Part shown: positions 29,582 to 37,757 of the stretch, in pieces | Numbering within the stretch: the first letter of the stretch is position 1 | Layout: the number at the start of each line of letters is the position of its first letter | The notes under the pieces: model-generated | The model's input: the letters and a program-made list of their open reading frames with translations, nothing else | Told to the model about the DNA's origin: nothing | The model's database searches: none | Assembly (NCBI GenBank): GCA_900604495.1 | Contig: UWOR01000009.1 | Location: forward strand, 1 to 64,000 | Source: Desulfovibrio sp. Marseille-P6017 | Lineage (GTDB): Bacteria; Bacillota_A; Clostridia; Peptostreptococcales; Peptostreptococcaceae | Length of the DNA stretch: 64,000 nucleotides | Direction: 5' to 3' | Position numbers and translations under genes: made by a program

Positions 29582-30742
29582 ATGGACAACAAAGGAATTA
29601 TAAAAATATTAACTTTTAATTTTTTAGCTATGGGTATATTTAATATTGCTCATCCGGTTACACCTACACTTATAAATGTATTAGGTCTTCCAACATACAC
29701 CTTTGGCATATTTTATTCAACTATGGCTATAGCTCAGTTTGTTATGGCACCTATTTGGGGATCTATATCAGATAATAAAGGAAGAAAGAAAATACTTATA
29801 ATGGGACTAATTGGATATGGTATAAGCCAATTAGGATTTGGTTTTTCTACAAATGAATGGATAATACTCGTATTTAGAATTTTAGCAGGAGGATTATCAG
29901 TAGGGTACATAACAGTTTCTACAGCATATATAACAGATGTATCTAGTAAAGAAGATAGAATAAAGTATCTTTCATATAATGCAGCAGCAAGCTCTATAGG
30001 AGGTTCTTTAGGTGCTTTAGTTGGAGGGTTTATAGGCATTTATGGATATAAAAATGCATTTTTTGTGCAATTTTTACTATCTATAATATTATCACTATTG
30101 ATATGGTTATGGATTAAAGAGACTATATGTGAAAAAAATTATAATTATAAGGTTTACCTAGGTCATCTAAAATTAAATAAAAACTTAATAGACTTAAAAT
30201 CACCAATAGGAGTTATGATGGTAGTTATGGCTTTAATCACCATAACAACAACATCTTATAGTTCTAGTATAAATTATTTTTTAGAAGATGTTGCAAGTGT
30301 TCCGACAACAGTTAATGGAATTGTTATGGCAATCGCAGGTATAATTGCACTAATTATGAATATATTTATAAATCCACTTTTAAGTAAATATTTTAAAGAT
30401 GTAAAAATTCTTATAACATCTTTATTTGTAGCTGGAGTATCTATAATTTTATTTACCTTGATGAATGGGTATATAGTATTAGTATTTTTATCTATATTTA
30501 TAGCATCAAGTGCACTTGTTACACCTATACAGCAAAGCATGGTTTCTAAGATGGCTAAGGATAACCATGGAGAGGTTATGGGAATTCAAGGTTCATTTAA
30601 AGCTTTAGGTATGGTTACAGGTTCATTGATATCGGGGTTTATATTTGATTATGGTAATAAATTACCATTTGTAATGGGTGGATTATCTTGTCTAATTGCA
30701 TTTATGATATGTTTAAGAGTCAAATTTAACATAGAGGATTAA
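29582..30742 (+). CDS. Major facilitator superfamily transporter
   Basis: 386 aa, twelve hydrophobic segments, with the loop 2-3 motif GSISDNKGRKKILIMG near residue 59-75 (GxLaDrxGrkxxl), typical of MFS drug exporters of the TetA/MdtG-like DHA1 group. RBS AAAGGAG before ATG 29582. The substrate cannot be predicted. Flanking terminators indicate a monocistronic unit. Confidence 0.9.
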   Translation: MDNKGIIKILTFNFLAMGIFNIAHPVTPTLINVLGLPTYTFGIFYSTMAIAQFVMAPIWGSISDNKGRKKILIMGLIGYGISQLGFGFSTNEWIILVFRILAGGLSVGYITVSTAYITDVSSKEDRIKYLSYNAAASSIGGSLGALVGGFIGIYGYKNAFFVQFLLSIILSLLIWLWIKETICEKNYNYKVYLGHLKLNKNLIDLKSPIGVMMVVMALITITTTSYSSSINYFLEDVASVPTTVNGIVMAIAGIIALIMNIFINPLLSKYFKDVKILITSLFVAGVSIILFTLMNGYIVLVFLSIFIASSALVTPIQQSMVSKMAKDNHGEVMGIQGSFKALGMVTGSLISGFIFDYGNKLPFVMGGLSCLIAFMICLRVKFNIED

Positions 30743-30749
30743 TATTAAA

Positions 30750-30787
30750 ATAAAGTATACTTAGAAATTTTTAAGTATACTTTATTT
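30750..30787 (+). terminator. Rho-independent terminator after the MFS gene
   Basis: Stem AAAGTATACTTA (30752-30763) with TTAAGTATACTTT (30771-30783), then ATTTATT. Confidence 0.8.
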
Positions 30788-30877
30788 ATTATGTAAATAA
30801 ATTTTAAAACATATTATCTAATATCATAAAATAGTGTAAAATATATAATGTTATAAAACTTGAGAGTAGGTGTAAAT

Positions 30878-31780
30878 TTGTTTAGAAAAGAAGCACAAAA
30901 ATATAATCTTATATCATACACTAGTGATGAAGATTTAACTTTAAAGGAAATATTATTAGATAAACTAAACTTTTCAGTGAGGTCTTTATCAAAGATGAAA
31001 AGAGAAAAAACTGTTTTAGTAAATGGGACATTTAAAAAGCCTAGTGAAAAAGTATTAAAAGGTGATTTAATAGAAGTTCAAATAGATGAGGATATGGCTA
31101 ATTTTGAACCACAAGATTTAAATTTAAGCATCATATATGATGATTTTGATATAATAATGGTAAATAAACCACCATTTATGGTAGTTCATCCCACAAAAAG
31201 CCATTTTGATAAAACTATTGCAAACGGAGTAACTGACTATATAATAAAAAAGAAAGAAAAGGCAAAGGTAAGATTTGTAAATAGATTGGATATGAATACA
31301 TCAGGACTTGTTATAGTTGCTAAAAATGCATATGCACATCATGTTTTATCCAAAGATATGAGTGATGATAAGGTTGAAAAAACGTACATAACAGTGGTTA
31401 AGGGAATTGTCGAATCTGATGAAGGAACAATAAACCAACCTATATATAGACCTACTGAAGATAGTATAAAAAGAGTTGTGGATGAAAGAGGACAAGATTC
31501 TGTAACTCATTATAAAGTACTAGAAAGATTGAATGATGCTACTGTTTTAGAGGTAAAATTAGAAACTGGTAGAACCCATCAAATAAGAGTTCATATGAAT
31601 TTTATTGGTCATGGAATAATAGGGGATGAGTTATATGGATATGTAGATGAAGCTTTAATAAATAGACAAGCACTACATGCATATAGCTTAAAATTTATGC
31701 AACCAAGAACTAAGGAAATATTAAACTTTAAAGCAGATATTCCAGATGATATGAAAAAATTAATAGAAAAATTAAAATAG
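30878..31780 (+). CDS. RluA-family RNA pseudouridine synthase
   Basis: About 300 aa: N-terminal S4 RNA-binding domain (LDKLNFSVRSLSKMKREKTVLVNG), then the catalytic domain with NRLDMNTSGLVIVAK, carrying the catalytic Asp of RluA enzymes, and RTHQIRVHMNFIGHGIIGDELYG. It converts uridine to pseudouridine in rRNA or tRNA; the exact site cannot be told. TTG 30878 is preferred (GTAGGTG about 5 nt upstream) over TTG 30860, which has no RBS. The nucleoid protein gene follows after 12 nt. Confidence 0.9.
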   Translation: MFRKEAQKYNLISYTSDEDLTLKEILLDKLNFSVRSLSKMKREKTVLVNGTFKKPSEKVLKGDLIEVQIDEDMANFEPQDLNLSIIYDDFDIIMVNKPPFMVVHPTKSHFDKTIANGVTDYIIKKKEKAKVRFVNRLDMNTSGLVIVAKNAYAHHVLSKDMSDDKVEKTYITVVKGIVESDEGTINQPIYRPTEDSIKRVVDERGQDSVTHYKVLERLNDATVLEVKLETGRTHQIRVHMNFIGHGIIGDELYGYVDEALINRQALHAYSLKFMQPRTKEILNFKADIPDDMKKLIEKLK

Positions 31781-31792
31781 AGGTGAGAGAGT

Positions 31793-32797
31793 ATGATAAT
31801 ACATAAGTTTATAATACACGTATTAGATAAAGATAATGAAGCTCCAATATTAAATGACTATGAGGGAAGAGTTAGTCCAGAAGTAGATAAATTTTTCCAA
31901 AAAGTTATGAATAGAGTTGCTAAAGATGATGATTTAAGAAAAGCTGTATTCAAAAACTATAATGATAATTTAATAAAAAACTGTTGTGAGCAAATTATAT
32001 ATGATGAAAATACATTTTTACAAAATTCAAAAGAAATAGCAGCATACCTTTTTGATGTTATGAAAATTAATGCAGAGATAGATTCTTGTGATTTAGCAAT
32101 ATGTTTATATACTGTAAAAGATGAAAAATATGTAGGTATAGTTAAATTAGATTATAAGAGACTTTATACTCACTCAATAGAATTACTAGATGATAAATTT
32201 AATATTCAAATGGTAAGTAATGAAATTGGAATACCGGAAACTGGTAGACAAAAGCAGGCTGCAATAGTTGGAACTAGTGGTATAAATGATGAATATCAAT
32301 TAAGAGTATTAGATAAGGATGCAGAAAAAGAAGGTAGTGAGTCTAAGTTTGTATCTGAATTCTTAGGTGCTTCGAAGATAGATGATGATAAGTATAAAAC
32401 TAAAGTATTTAAAAATACAGCTGAAAATTGGATAACAAATGCGTTAAGCAATGATATAAAGAAAGCTGAAGATGTAAGAAGCGTACTTAATTATACTTTA
32501 AAAGAAAATCAAGAAGTTAATGTTAAAGATTTTATTGAGAATAATATAAAAGATGAAGAATTAAAAGAAAGTTTTAAAGAGCACATGGATGAAAAAGGCT
32601 TAGAAGAAAGCTTTAATATAGATAAGAAATGGGTAGAGAAGAAGCTTAAAAAGAGAAGTATAAGAACCGATAATGGATTTGATATAAAAGGAAATTTATC
32701 TGATTTTGAAGATCCTATGAAATATAGTGTAAGACAAAATGAGAATGGTACTATAGATATAGTAATAAAAAATGTAAACTTCTATGAAGAAAAATAA
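31793..32797 (+). CDS. Nucleoid-associated protein (NdpA family)
   Basis: 334 aa, full-length relative of the 37-kDa nucleoid-associated protein family (NdpA/YejK). N-terminal MIIHKFIIHVLDKDNEAPILND and the central FVSEFLGAS block are family-like. It is thought to bind DNA in the nucleoid; the precise role is unknown. RBS AGGTGAGAG. Likely co-transcribed with the pseudouridine synthase, with a shared terminator. Confidence 0.85.
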   Translation: MIIHKFIIHVLDKDNEAPILNDYEGRVSPEVDKFFQKVMNRVAKDDDLRKAVFKNYNDNLIKNCCEQIIYDENTFLQNSKEIAAYLFDVMKINAEIDSCDLAICLYTVKDEKYVGIVKLDYKRLYTHSIELLDDKFNIQMVSNEIGIPETGRQKQAAIVGTSGINDEYQLRVLDKDAEKEGSESKFVSEFLGASKIDDDKYKTKVFKNTAENWITNALSNDIKKAEDVRSVLNYTLKENQEVNVKDFIENNIKDEELKESFKEHMDEKGLEESFNIDKKWVEKKLKKRSIRTDNGFDIKGNLSDFEDPMKYSVRQNENGTIDIVIKNVNFYEEK

Positions 32798-32800
32798 AAA

Positions 32801-32842
32801 AATAATGGCATATATCAAAATATTGATGTATGCCATTATTTT
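32801..32842. terminator. Bidirectional terminator
   Basis: Long stem around AATAATGGCATA and TATGCCATTATT closed by an AATA-type loop, with T7 on the + side and A-rich sequence (T on the minus strand) on the other. It separates two convergent genes. Confidence 0.85.
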
Positions 32843-32843
32843 T

Positions 32844-34472
32844 TTATAAGACCCTTTTTGCATGTAAGTAAACATTATTCCAATATGTATTATTTATTTT
32901 AGTTATTTGAACATTTTCTCCTGGTTTAGGAGCATGTATCATTTCGTTATTTCCTATATAAATTCCAACATGGCTAACATTACCTGTACCATTAGTACTT
33001 GAAAATATTAAATCTCCAGGTTGTAAATTTGATTTGCTAATAGTAGTTCCAACTTTAGATTGATCACTAGATGTTCTTGGTAAAGATATATTTGCTGCAT
33101 TTTTGTAAACATAGCTAGTTAATCCAGAACAATCAAATGAGTTAGGTCCAGTAGCTCCCCAAACATAAGGTTTACCTATTTGTTGTTTAGCTAAATTAAT
33201 AACTGCATCAATTTTATTTGATGTAGAAGTATCTTCTGATGGAGTGTTAGTTGAATTATTTGAAGATGACGAATTAAGATCAATGTATTGAGAGCTAACC
33301 CAACCATTAGAACCATTAGAAAGCTTAACTTTATACCACCCATTAGAACTACTTATAATTTCAACTGTACTACCTTTAGATAAACTACCAATAATAGAAT
33401 AGTTAGTACCAGCACCACTTCTAACATTTAAAGAAGAAGTATTAACAGTACCTATTTTACCCGCAACAGAAGTATCTTCTGATGGAGTGTTAGTTGAATT
33501 ATTTGAAGATGACGAATTAAGATCAATGTATTGAGAGCTAACCCAACCATTAGAACCATTAGAAAGCTTAACTTTATACCACCCATTAGAACTACTTATA
33601 ATTTCAACTGTACTACCTTTAGATAAACTACCAATAATAGAATAGTTAGTACCAGCACCACTTCTAACATTTAAAGAAGAAGTATTAACAGTACCTATTT
33701 TACCCGCAACAGAAGTATCTTCTGATGGAGTGTTAGTTGAATTATTTGAAGATGACGAATTAAGATCAATGTATTGAGAGCTAACCCAACCATTAGAACC
33801 ATTAGAAAGCTTAACTTTATACCACCCATTAGAACTACTTATAATTTCAACTGTACTACCTTTAGATAAACTACCAATAATAGAATAGTTAGTACCAGCA
33901 TCACTTCTAACATTTAAAGAAGAAGTATTAACAGTACCTATTTTACCCGCAACAGAAGTATCTTCTGATGGAGTGTTAGTTGAATTATTTGAAGATGACG
34001 AATTAAGATCAATGTATTGAGAGCTAACCCAACCATTAGAACCATTAGAAAGCTTAACTTTATACCACCCATTAGAACTACTTATAATTTCAACTGTACT
34101 ACCTTTAGATAAACTACCAATAATAGAATAGTTAGTACCAGCACCACTTCTAACATTTAAAGAAGAAGTATTAACAGTACCTATTTTACCCGCAACAGAA
34201 TTATTATTTTTATCAACGTATTGAGAACTAACCCAACCAGTAGAACCATTAGAAAGCTTAACTTTATACCACCCATTAGAACTACTTATAATTTCAACAC
34301 TATTTCCCTTATATAATTTTCCTATTATAGAGTAGTTAGTACCAGCGCCACTTCTAACATTTAAAACAGATGTATTTATAATGCCCATGTCAGAAGCATT
34401 AGCCTCAGTTGAATTTATAGCTAAAACTGCAGACGTAACTGCCATAGACATTATTAAATTCTTTTTTATCAT
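32844..34472 (-). CDS. Secreted SH3b-repeat NlpC/P60 cell-wall endopeptidase
   Basis: 542 aa. N-terminal signal peptide (MIKKNLIMSMAVTSAVLAINSTEANAS), five bacterial SH3 domains with the TSSLNVRSGAGTNYSIIG pattern, Ser/Asn/Thr-rich linkers, and a C-terminal NlpC/P60 catalytic domain with the Cys in FDCSGLTSY and His in VSHVGIYIG. It would cut stem peptides in peptidoglycan outside the cell. Four SH3-linker units are an almost exact 81-residue tandem repeat (see the repeat entry). RBS GGGAGGAT on the minus strand. The copy number of SH3 units is probably variable between strains. Confidence 0.93.
   Translation of the reverse strand: MIKKNLIMSMAVTSAVLAINSTEANASDMGIINTSVLNVRSGAGTNYSIIGKLYKGNSVEIISSSNGWYKVKLSNGSTGWVSSQYVDKNNNSVAGKIGTVNTSSLNVRSGAGTNYSIIGSLSKGSTVEIISSSNGWYKVKLSNGSNGWVSSQYIDLNSSSSNNSTNTPSEDTSVAGKIGTVNTSSLNVRSDAGTNYSIIGSLSKGSTVEIISSSNGWYKVKLSNGSNGWVSSQYIDLNSSSSNNSTNTPSEDTSVAGKIGTVNTSSLNVRSGAGTNYSIIGSLSKGSTVEIISSSNGWYKVKLSNGSNGWVSSQYIDLNSSSSNNSTNTPSEDTSVAGKIGTVNTSSLNVRSGAGTNYSIIGSLSKGSTVEIISSSNGWYKVKLSNGSNGWVSSQYIDLNSSSSNNSTNTPSEDTSTSNKIDAVINLAKQQIGKPYVWGATGPNSFDCSGLTSYVYKNAANISLPRTSSDQSKVGTTISKSNLQPGDLIFSSTNGTGNVSHVGIYIGNNEMIHAPKPGENVQITKINNTYWNNVYLHAKRVL
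33225..34200 (-). repeat. Four-copy 243-bp near-perfect tandem repeat inside the NlpC/P60 gene
   Basis: The same segment starts at 33241, 33484, 33727 and 33970, an exact 243-bp (81-codon) period. By eye the copies are identical except for T instead of C at 33901, which changes one Gly to Asp in NVRSDAGTNY. Each unit is one SH3 domain plus its Ser/Asn/Thr linker. A fifth, diverged SH3 unit lies closer to the signal peptide (34201-34390). Confidence 0.97.
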
Positions 34473-34617
34473 TTAATATCCTCCCATATAAAATTACCTA
34501 AATAAATGGTTAAAAATGTAATTTACAATATAAATATAACATTAATTAAACATTTATGTAAATATAATGAAAAAACAACATGGAAAAATATTGAAATTAT
34601 CGTGTTGAAATACAAGC

Positions 34618-34646
34618 ACTTAGATACAGTAGATAGCATATATATA
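34618..34646 (+). promoter_or_regulatory. sigma-K-like promoter (partial match)
   Basis: AC 34618-34619, 17 nt, then CATATATAT at 34637. The CATA half of the CATAnnnTA consensus matches and the last two bases do not. It lies about 40 nt before the first tiny membrane-protein gene. Confidence 0.4.
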
Positions 34647-34684
34647 TTAGAGAAATTATATATACATACTTAAGGAGGTAAAAT

Positions 34685-34906
34685 ATGAGCCAAATAAGTG
34701 ACCTTGTAAGAGGTTTTGATTTTATTGATGACAACCCAATGATATTATTTTTAATATTTGGTGTAGTAATATTTTTTGCACTTTCAGGTAATAATTGTGG
34801 TGATTTTTTCGAACAAAACAATGTTTTGATATGGATTGTATTAATAGTGTTTGTTTTATTTTTATTAAATAATAATTCTGATGATGATTGTGATTGCTGT
34901 TATTAA
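34685..34906 (+). CDS. Tiny membrane protein with Cys/Asp tail, paralogue 1
   Basis: 73 aa: a polar start, a hydrophobic segment (PMILFLIFGVVIFFALS), a short polar turn with NNCGDFFEQNN, a second hydrophobic segment (VLIWIVLIVFVLFLL), and the tail NNNSDDDCDCCY. It shares the layout, the V/A-L/W-IWI second-segment start and the Cys/Asp tail with the genes at 35836 and 36201. RBS AAGGAGGT. It is monocistronic between a sigma-K-like promoter and a terminator. I do not recognise a characterised family. A late-sporulation, spore-surface role is inferred from the promoter and Cys content. Confidence 0.75.
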   Translation: MSQISDLVRGFDFIDDNPMILFLIFGVVIFFALSGNNCGDFFEQNNVLIWIVLIVFVLFLLNNNSDDDCDCCY

Positions 34907-34942
34907 AAAGATATTTAATCTTATATTTTTATTGAAATATAA

Positions 34943-34983
34943 AAAAACCTTTTAATTAAATTATTAATTAAAAGGTTTTTTTA
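34943..34983. terminator. Bidirectional terminator
   Basis: Stem AAACCTTTTAATTAA with TTAATTAAAAGGTTT, followed by T7 on + and flanked by A7 on the other side. It serves the tiny gene (+) and acpP (-). Confidence 0.88.
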
Positions 34984-34989
34984 TGTAAA

Positions 34990-35217
34990 TTACTTGTTTT
35001 CTTCTATATAGTGGCATATATCACCTATAGTTTTCATGTTTTCAGCTTCTTCATCAGGTATATCTATACCAAACTCGTCTTCAATGGCCATTATAACTTC
35101 AACGGCATCTAAAGAGTCTGCATCTAAGTCTTCTTTTAGAGAAGTTTCTAATGTTAGTTCATCTACATTATCTATACCTAATTGATCGGCAATTATATCT
35201 CTTATTTTTTCAAACAT
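34990..35217 (-). CDS. acpP: Acyl carrier protein
   Basis: 75 aa, full-length ACP with the phosphopantetheine attachment Ser35 in [10 protein letters not shown] and acidic helices. It carries growing acyl chains in fatty-acid synthesis. Start at 35217 (RBS AGGAGGTC immediately upstream on the minus strand); an upstream in-frame extension to 35346 has no RBS. It stands alone, away from any fab cluster in this window, so it may be a second or specialised ACP. Confidence 0.93.
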   Translation of the reverse strand: MFEKIRDIIADQLGIDNVDELTLETSLKEDLDADSLDAVEVIMAIEDEFGIDIPDEEAENMKTIGDICHYIEENK

Positions 35218-35359
35218 GATTAGACCTCCTAAACGGTTTCTTAATTTTAATTGTAGTTTAATATAATATGAAAATTTTTTCAATATGCAATTAATAAAAA
35301 GTAATAAAGTTTTAAAATATGAATATAAATTATACAAATATAACATAGGAGGAATTGTT

Positions 35360-35791
35360 ATGAAGTATATAGGACTAGTATTATCATCTATATGTGTTTT
35401 TATTATCGTATTAGCAAATTTATACTATAACTCTATAACATTAGATATGCAAAAGATGAAAAATTACATAGTTGAAAGTAATAGGGTATTATCAGATGTA
35501 ATTGAAAAAGAGGATGTAGTACAAGATAATAAAGATGAATACATATCAAGATTAATTAGCTTAAAGAAAGGAATAGAGAACTCTAAGACATCGTTTTTAA
35601 TTAGCGACTATAAAAGCTATAGAATAAAATCAATAGACAGTTTAATATATAGTATCTCAAACTCTAAAGAAAAGGAAAAATATTTAAGTGATGTAGACAA
35701 ATACAATAAACTTAGTGAGGAAGAGTTAAATAAACTAATAAATAAAACTTTTATAGAAGTAACTTATTTGTCAGCTAAAACATATATTTAG
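35360..35791 (+). CDS. Hypothetical membrane-anchored protein
   Basis: 143 aa: an N-terminal transmembrane segment ([23 protein letters not shown]), then an entirely hydrophilic, mostly helical domain rich in Lys, Ser and Glu. No known motif. ATG 35360 is supported by AGGAGG at 35347; an in-frame upstream ATG at 35285 is not. A sigma-K-like promoter for the next gene lies in its last 30 bases. Confidence 0.7.
   Translation: MKYIGLVLSSICVFIIVLANLYYNSITLDMQKMKNYIVESNRVLSDVIEKEDVVQDNKDEYISRLISLKKGIENSKTSFLISDYKSYRIKSIDSLIYSISNSKEKEKYLSDVDKYNKLSEEELNKLINKTFIEVTYLSAKTYI
35762..35790 (+). promoter_or_regulatory. sigma-K-like promoter inside the 3' end of the preceding gene
   Basis: AC 35762-35763, 17 nt, CATATATTT at 35781-35789 (one mismatch to CATAnnnTA). 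It drives the tiny gene at 35836. Confidence 0.5.
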
Positions 35792-35835
35792 TTAAAGCAA
35801 AATTTAACCTTTTACTTATTAAGGAGGGAAAGGTC

Positions 35836-36039
35836 ATGGCGAAACTAGAAGATACTTTATCTCGCTTTTTGGGAGGCAATGATGGCCTTTTTAGTGGAGG
35901 GGTATTATTAATAATTGTTATAGTATTTTTATTGATTGGAACAGATTTATTAGATGACTTTTTTGATGATGATAGTGTATGGATTTGGATAATTTTAATA
36001 ATTCTATTGTTATTTAATTTTGATGATAATTGTTGCTAA
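35836..36039 (+). CDS. Tiny membrane protein with Cys tail, paralogue 2
   Basis: 67 aa: MAKLEDTLSRFLGGNDGLFSGG head, hydrophobic VLLIIVIVFLLIG, acidic turn DLLDDFFDDDS, hydrophobic VWIWIILIILLLF, tail NFDDNCC. The head (LxRxxGG), turn and CC end match the next gene strongly, indicating tandem duplication. RBS AAGGAGGG. Terminator at 36055-36082. No known family recognised. Confidence 0.75.
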   Translation: MAKLEDTLSRFLGGNDGLFSGGVLLIIVIVFLLIGTDLLDDFFDDDSVWIWIILIILLLFNFDDNCC

Positions 36040-36054
36040 TTTAATAATTTATTT

Positions 36055-36082
36055 AAAGAAATCGATTAGATTTCTTTTTTTA
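36055..36082 (+). terminator. Rho-independent terminator
   Basis: Stem AAAGAAATC (36055-36063) with GATTTCTTT (36069-36077), then a T tract. Confidence 0.78.
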
Positions 36083-36121
36083 TTGCCTTTAAATAAATAT
36101 AAAAATATTAGACAAAATGTA

Positions 36122-36149
36122 ACAATTTAGTATTATAAATCATATTATT
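36122..36149 (+). promoter_or_regulatory. sigma-K-like promoter
   Basis: AC 36122-36123, 17 nt, CATATTATT 36141-36149 (eight of nine positions fit CATAnnnTA). About 50 nt before the tiny gene at 36201. Confidence 0.55.
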
Positions 36150-36200
36150 CATTAAATAGGTAAATAAAAACCTATAAAAATTAACACAGGGGGTATAAAG

Positions 36201-36422
36201 ATGTCTAGTCAAGATAAATTAACTCGTTTATTTGGAGGTTGCTTTGGAGACGGATTATTTGGAGGTGGAGGAATAATATTAATAATATTATTAGTGATAC
36301 TTTTATTAGGAGATGACTTATTAGATTTTATATTCTGTGAAGATAATGCTTTAATATGGATAATATTAATAATATTAGTCATAAGCAATCTTGATTTTGA
36401 TGGCGGATGTGGATGCTGCTAA
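36201..36422 (+). CDS. Tiny membrane protein with GCGCC tail, paralogue 3
   Basis: 73 aa: head KLTRLFGGCFGDGLFGGGG, first hydrophobic segment IILIILLVILLLG, acidic turn DDLLDFIFCEDN, second hydrophobic segment ALIWIILIILVI, tail DFDGGCGCC. Closest in layout to paralogue 2. The Gly-rich head and CGCC tail suggest disulfide cross-linking. RBS AGGGGGT. Its own promoter and terminator make it a single-gene unit. Confidence 0.75.
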   Translation: MSSQDKLTRLFGGCFGDGLFGGGGIILIILLVILLLGDDLLDFIFCEDNALIWIILIILVISNLDFDGGCGCC

Positions 36423-36424
36423 TT

Positions 36425-36459
36425 AAAAAAAGGAGGGGTCAAGTGATGACCTCTTTTTA
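36425..36459 (+). terminator. Rho-independent terminator
   Basis: AGGAGGGGTCA pairs imperfectly with TGACCTCTTT around loop AGTGA, followed by T's. It is flanked by A7 upstream. Confidence 0.7.
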
Positions 36460-36494
36460 TTGTATATAAATAAACTATATATTAAAAAATGATA

Positions 36495-36521
36495 ACACTT
36501 TTTTGATTATTGCATAGTATA
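36495..36521 (+). promoter_or_regulatory. sigma-K-like promoter (full -10 match)
   Basis: AC 36495-36496, 16 nt, CATAGTATA 36513-36521, a complete CATAnnnTA match. Confidence 0.62.
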
Positions 36522-36592
36522 TAAAAGAAGTGCTATTACTTTGACAACTTAGTACTTACATAATTATAACCGATAAGTAAGGGGGAGGTTGT

Positions 36593-36826
36593 ATGAGTAG
36601 TAAATTAAGTAGATTATTTGAAACTATGGGATGCGGTGGAGGAGGATGGTGGATAATTATATTATTCTTCTTATTCTTAGCGTTCCAAGAATGTTGGGCT
36701 GAAATATGTATAACAGACTGGATTCCATTCCTAATCCTATTACTAATTGTTTGTTCATGTAATGGGATAGGTTGTGGCGATGATTTTGGATGTTTAGATA
36801 ATAGTAATTATGATTGTAACTGCTAA
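36593..36826 (+). CDS. Tiny Cys/Trp-rich membrane protein, paralogue 4
   Basis: 77 aa: head SSKLSRLFETMGCGGGG, hydrophobic WWIIILFFLFLAF, turn QECWAEICITD, hydrophobic WIPFLILLLIVCSC, and a Cys/Asp/Gly tail ending DCNC (eight Cys in total by eye after the head). The WWIIxLFFLFLAF and WIPFLIxLLIxCSC blocks recur in the next two genes, so 4-6 form a second subgroup. RBS GGGGGAGG. Strong terminator downstream. Confidence 0.76.
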   Translation: MSSKLSRLFETMGCGGGGWWIIILFFLFLAFQECWAEICITDWIPFLILLLIVCSCNGIGCGDDFGCLDNSNYDCNC

Positions 36827-36832
36827 ATATAT

Positions 36833-36872
36833 AAAAATTATGGAGCTATGAAAATAGCTCCATAATTTTTAT
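36833..36872 (+). terminator. Rho-independent terminator
   Basis: Long perfect stem AAAAATTATGGAGCTAT with ATAGCTCCATAATTTTT around loop GAAA. Confidence 0.9.
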
Positions 36873-36951
36873 ATACAATTTATTTTGAATAAGAAAATTT
36901 ATATTAAATTACTAAAAAAGTATTTAATAAAAAATACCATTAAATATTATC

Positions 36952-36977
36952 ACAAATAATACAACCTGCATATTATA
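36952..36977 (+). promoter_or_regulatory. sigma-K-like promoter (full -10 match, 15-nt spacing)
   Basis: AC 36952-36953, 15 nt, CATATTATA 36969-36977. The -10 is perfect; the spacing is one short of the usual range. Confidence 0.5.
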
Positions 36978-37022
36978 TGTTAAGAGCGAAAGCTCAATAT
37001 ATCAACAGGAGGTAACATAAAG

Positions 37023-37202
37023 ATGTTAGAAAGACTTTTTGGAGACGGTGGATTTTTTGGAGCAGGAGCATGGTGGATAATAGTATTATTCTTCTTATTC
37101 TTAGCATTTGGTGATAGCTGGGTAGATATAGATATAATGGCTTGGATACCATTCTTAATAGTTCTATTAATACTTTGCAGCTGTGGTGGAATGTTTGACT
37201 AG
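37023..37202 (+). CDS. Tiny Trp/Cys membrane protein, paralogue 5
   Basis: 59 aa, easily missed because of its size: MLERLFGDGGFFGAGA head, WWIIVLFFLFLAFG, turn DSWVDIDIMA, WIPFLIVLLILCSCGG, end MFD. Compared with paralogue 6 it lacks the GGCGC tail and stops right after CSCGGMFD. RBS AGGAGGT (37007-37013) with 9-nt spacing. About two thirds of positions match paralogue 6 by eye, including the long WWII block, so duplication is recent. Confidence 0.75.
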   Translation: MLERLFGDGGFFGAGAWWIIVLFFLFLAFGDSWVDIDIMAWIPFLIVLLILCSCGGMFD

Positions 37203-37206
37203 AGTA

Positions 37207-37233
37207 ACATTTTAGATAGAATTTCATACAATA
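37207..37233 (+). promoter_or_regulatory. sigma-K-like promoter (full match)
   Basis: AC 37207-37208, 16 nt, CATACAATA 37225-37233, just after the previous stop codon. Confidence 0.62.
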
Positions 37234-37325
37234 AAGTATTAGGTGGTTAGATAAAAGTCATATGACCCTAGCCATTAATTAAGCTTATAGTTTAATTAAA
37301 ATTTTTTAAATGGGAGGACTTTGTT

Positions 37326-37520
37326 ATGTTCAGTAGATTATTTGGAGATGGTGGATGTTTTTCAGGAGCATGGTGGATTATAGTTCTATTCTTCTTATTC
37401 TTAGCATTTGGTGATTGTTGGGAAGATATAGATATAATTGCTTGGATTCCATTCTTAATCTTATTATTAATAACTTGCTCTTGCGGTGGATTCTTCGATG
37501 ATGGAGGATGTGGCTGCTAA
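37326..37520 (+). CDS. Tiny Trp/Cys membrane protein, paralogue 6
   Basis: 64 aa: MFSRLFGDGGCFSGA, WWIIVLFFLFLAFGDCWEDIDIIA, WIPFLILLLITCSCGGFF, tail DDGGCGC. Two hydrophobic segments separated by an acidic turn predict a membrane hairpin with both ends, including the Cys tail, on the same side. RBS GGGAGGA. Terminator at 37543-37575. No characterised family recognised. Confidence 0.76.
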   Translation: MFSRLFGDGGCFSGAWWIIVLFFLFLAFGDCWEDIDIIAWIPFLILLLITCSCGGFFDDGGCGC

Positions 37521-37542
37521 AATAGAAATTAATTAATCTAGG

Positions 37543-37575
37543 AGTGTTGGTATAATATACCAGCACTTTTGTTTT
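37543..37575 (+). terminator. Rho-independent terminator
   Basis: Stem AGTGTTGGTATA with TATACCAGCACTT, then TTGTTTTT. Confidence 0.78.
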
Positions 37576-37757
37576 TATAAGATATTATTTATAATACTGA
37601 GGGAATATTACATAAATAAATTTATAATATGGGAAAATATGAATGAAAACATATTTATAAAAAAAAAACTTTGTGGTAGAATTAATAGTTAACTAGTAAA
37701 TATTTAATTTTGAATATTCGCATTTAATTTAAATAAATTTAAGATAGGAGGCTTTAT

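Noticed and set aside
33225..34200. Regular repeats that could be read as a CRISPR-like array
   Set aside because: The period is 243 bp with no spacers and it encodes SH3 domains in frame; it is a protein-coding tandem repeat.
36994..37227. Minus-strand open frame over the fifth tiny gene
   Set aside because: No RBS; the plus-strand frame has an RBS, a promoter-like site and clear paralogues.
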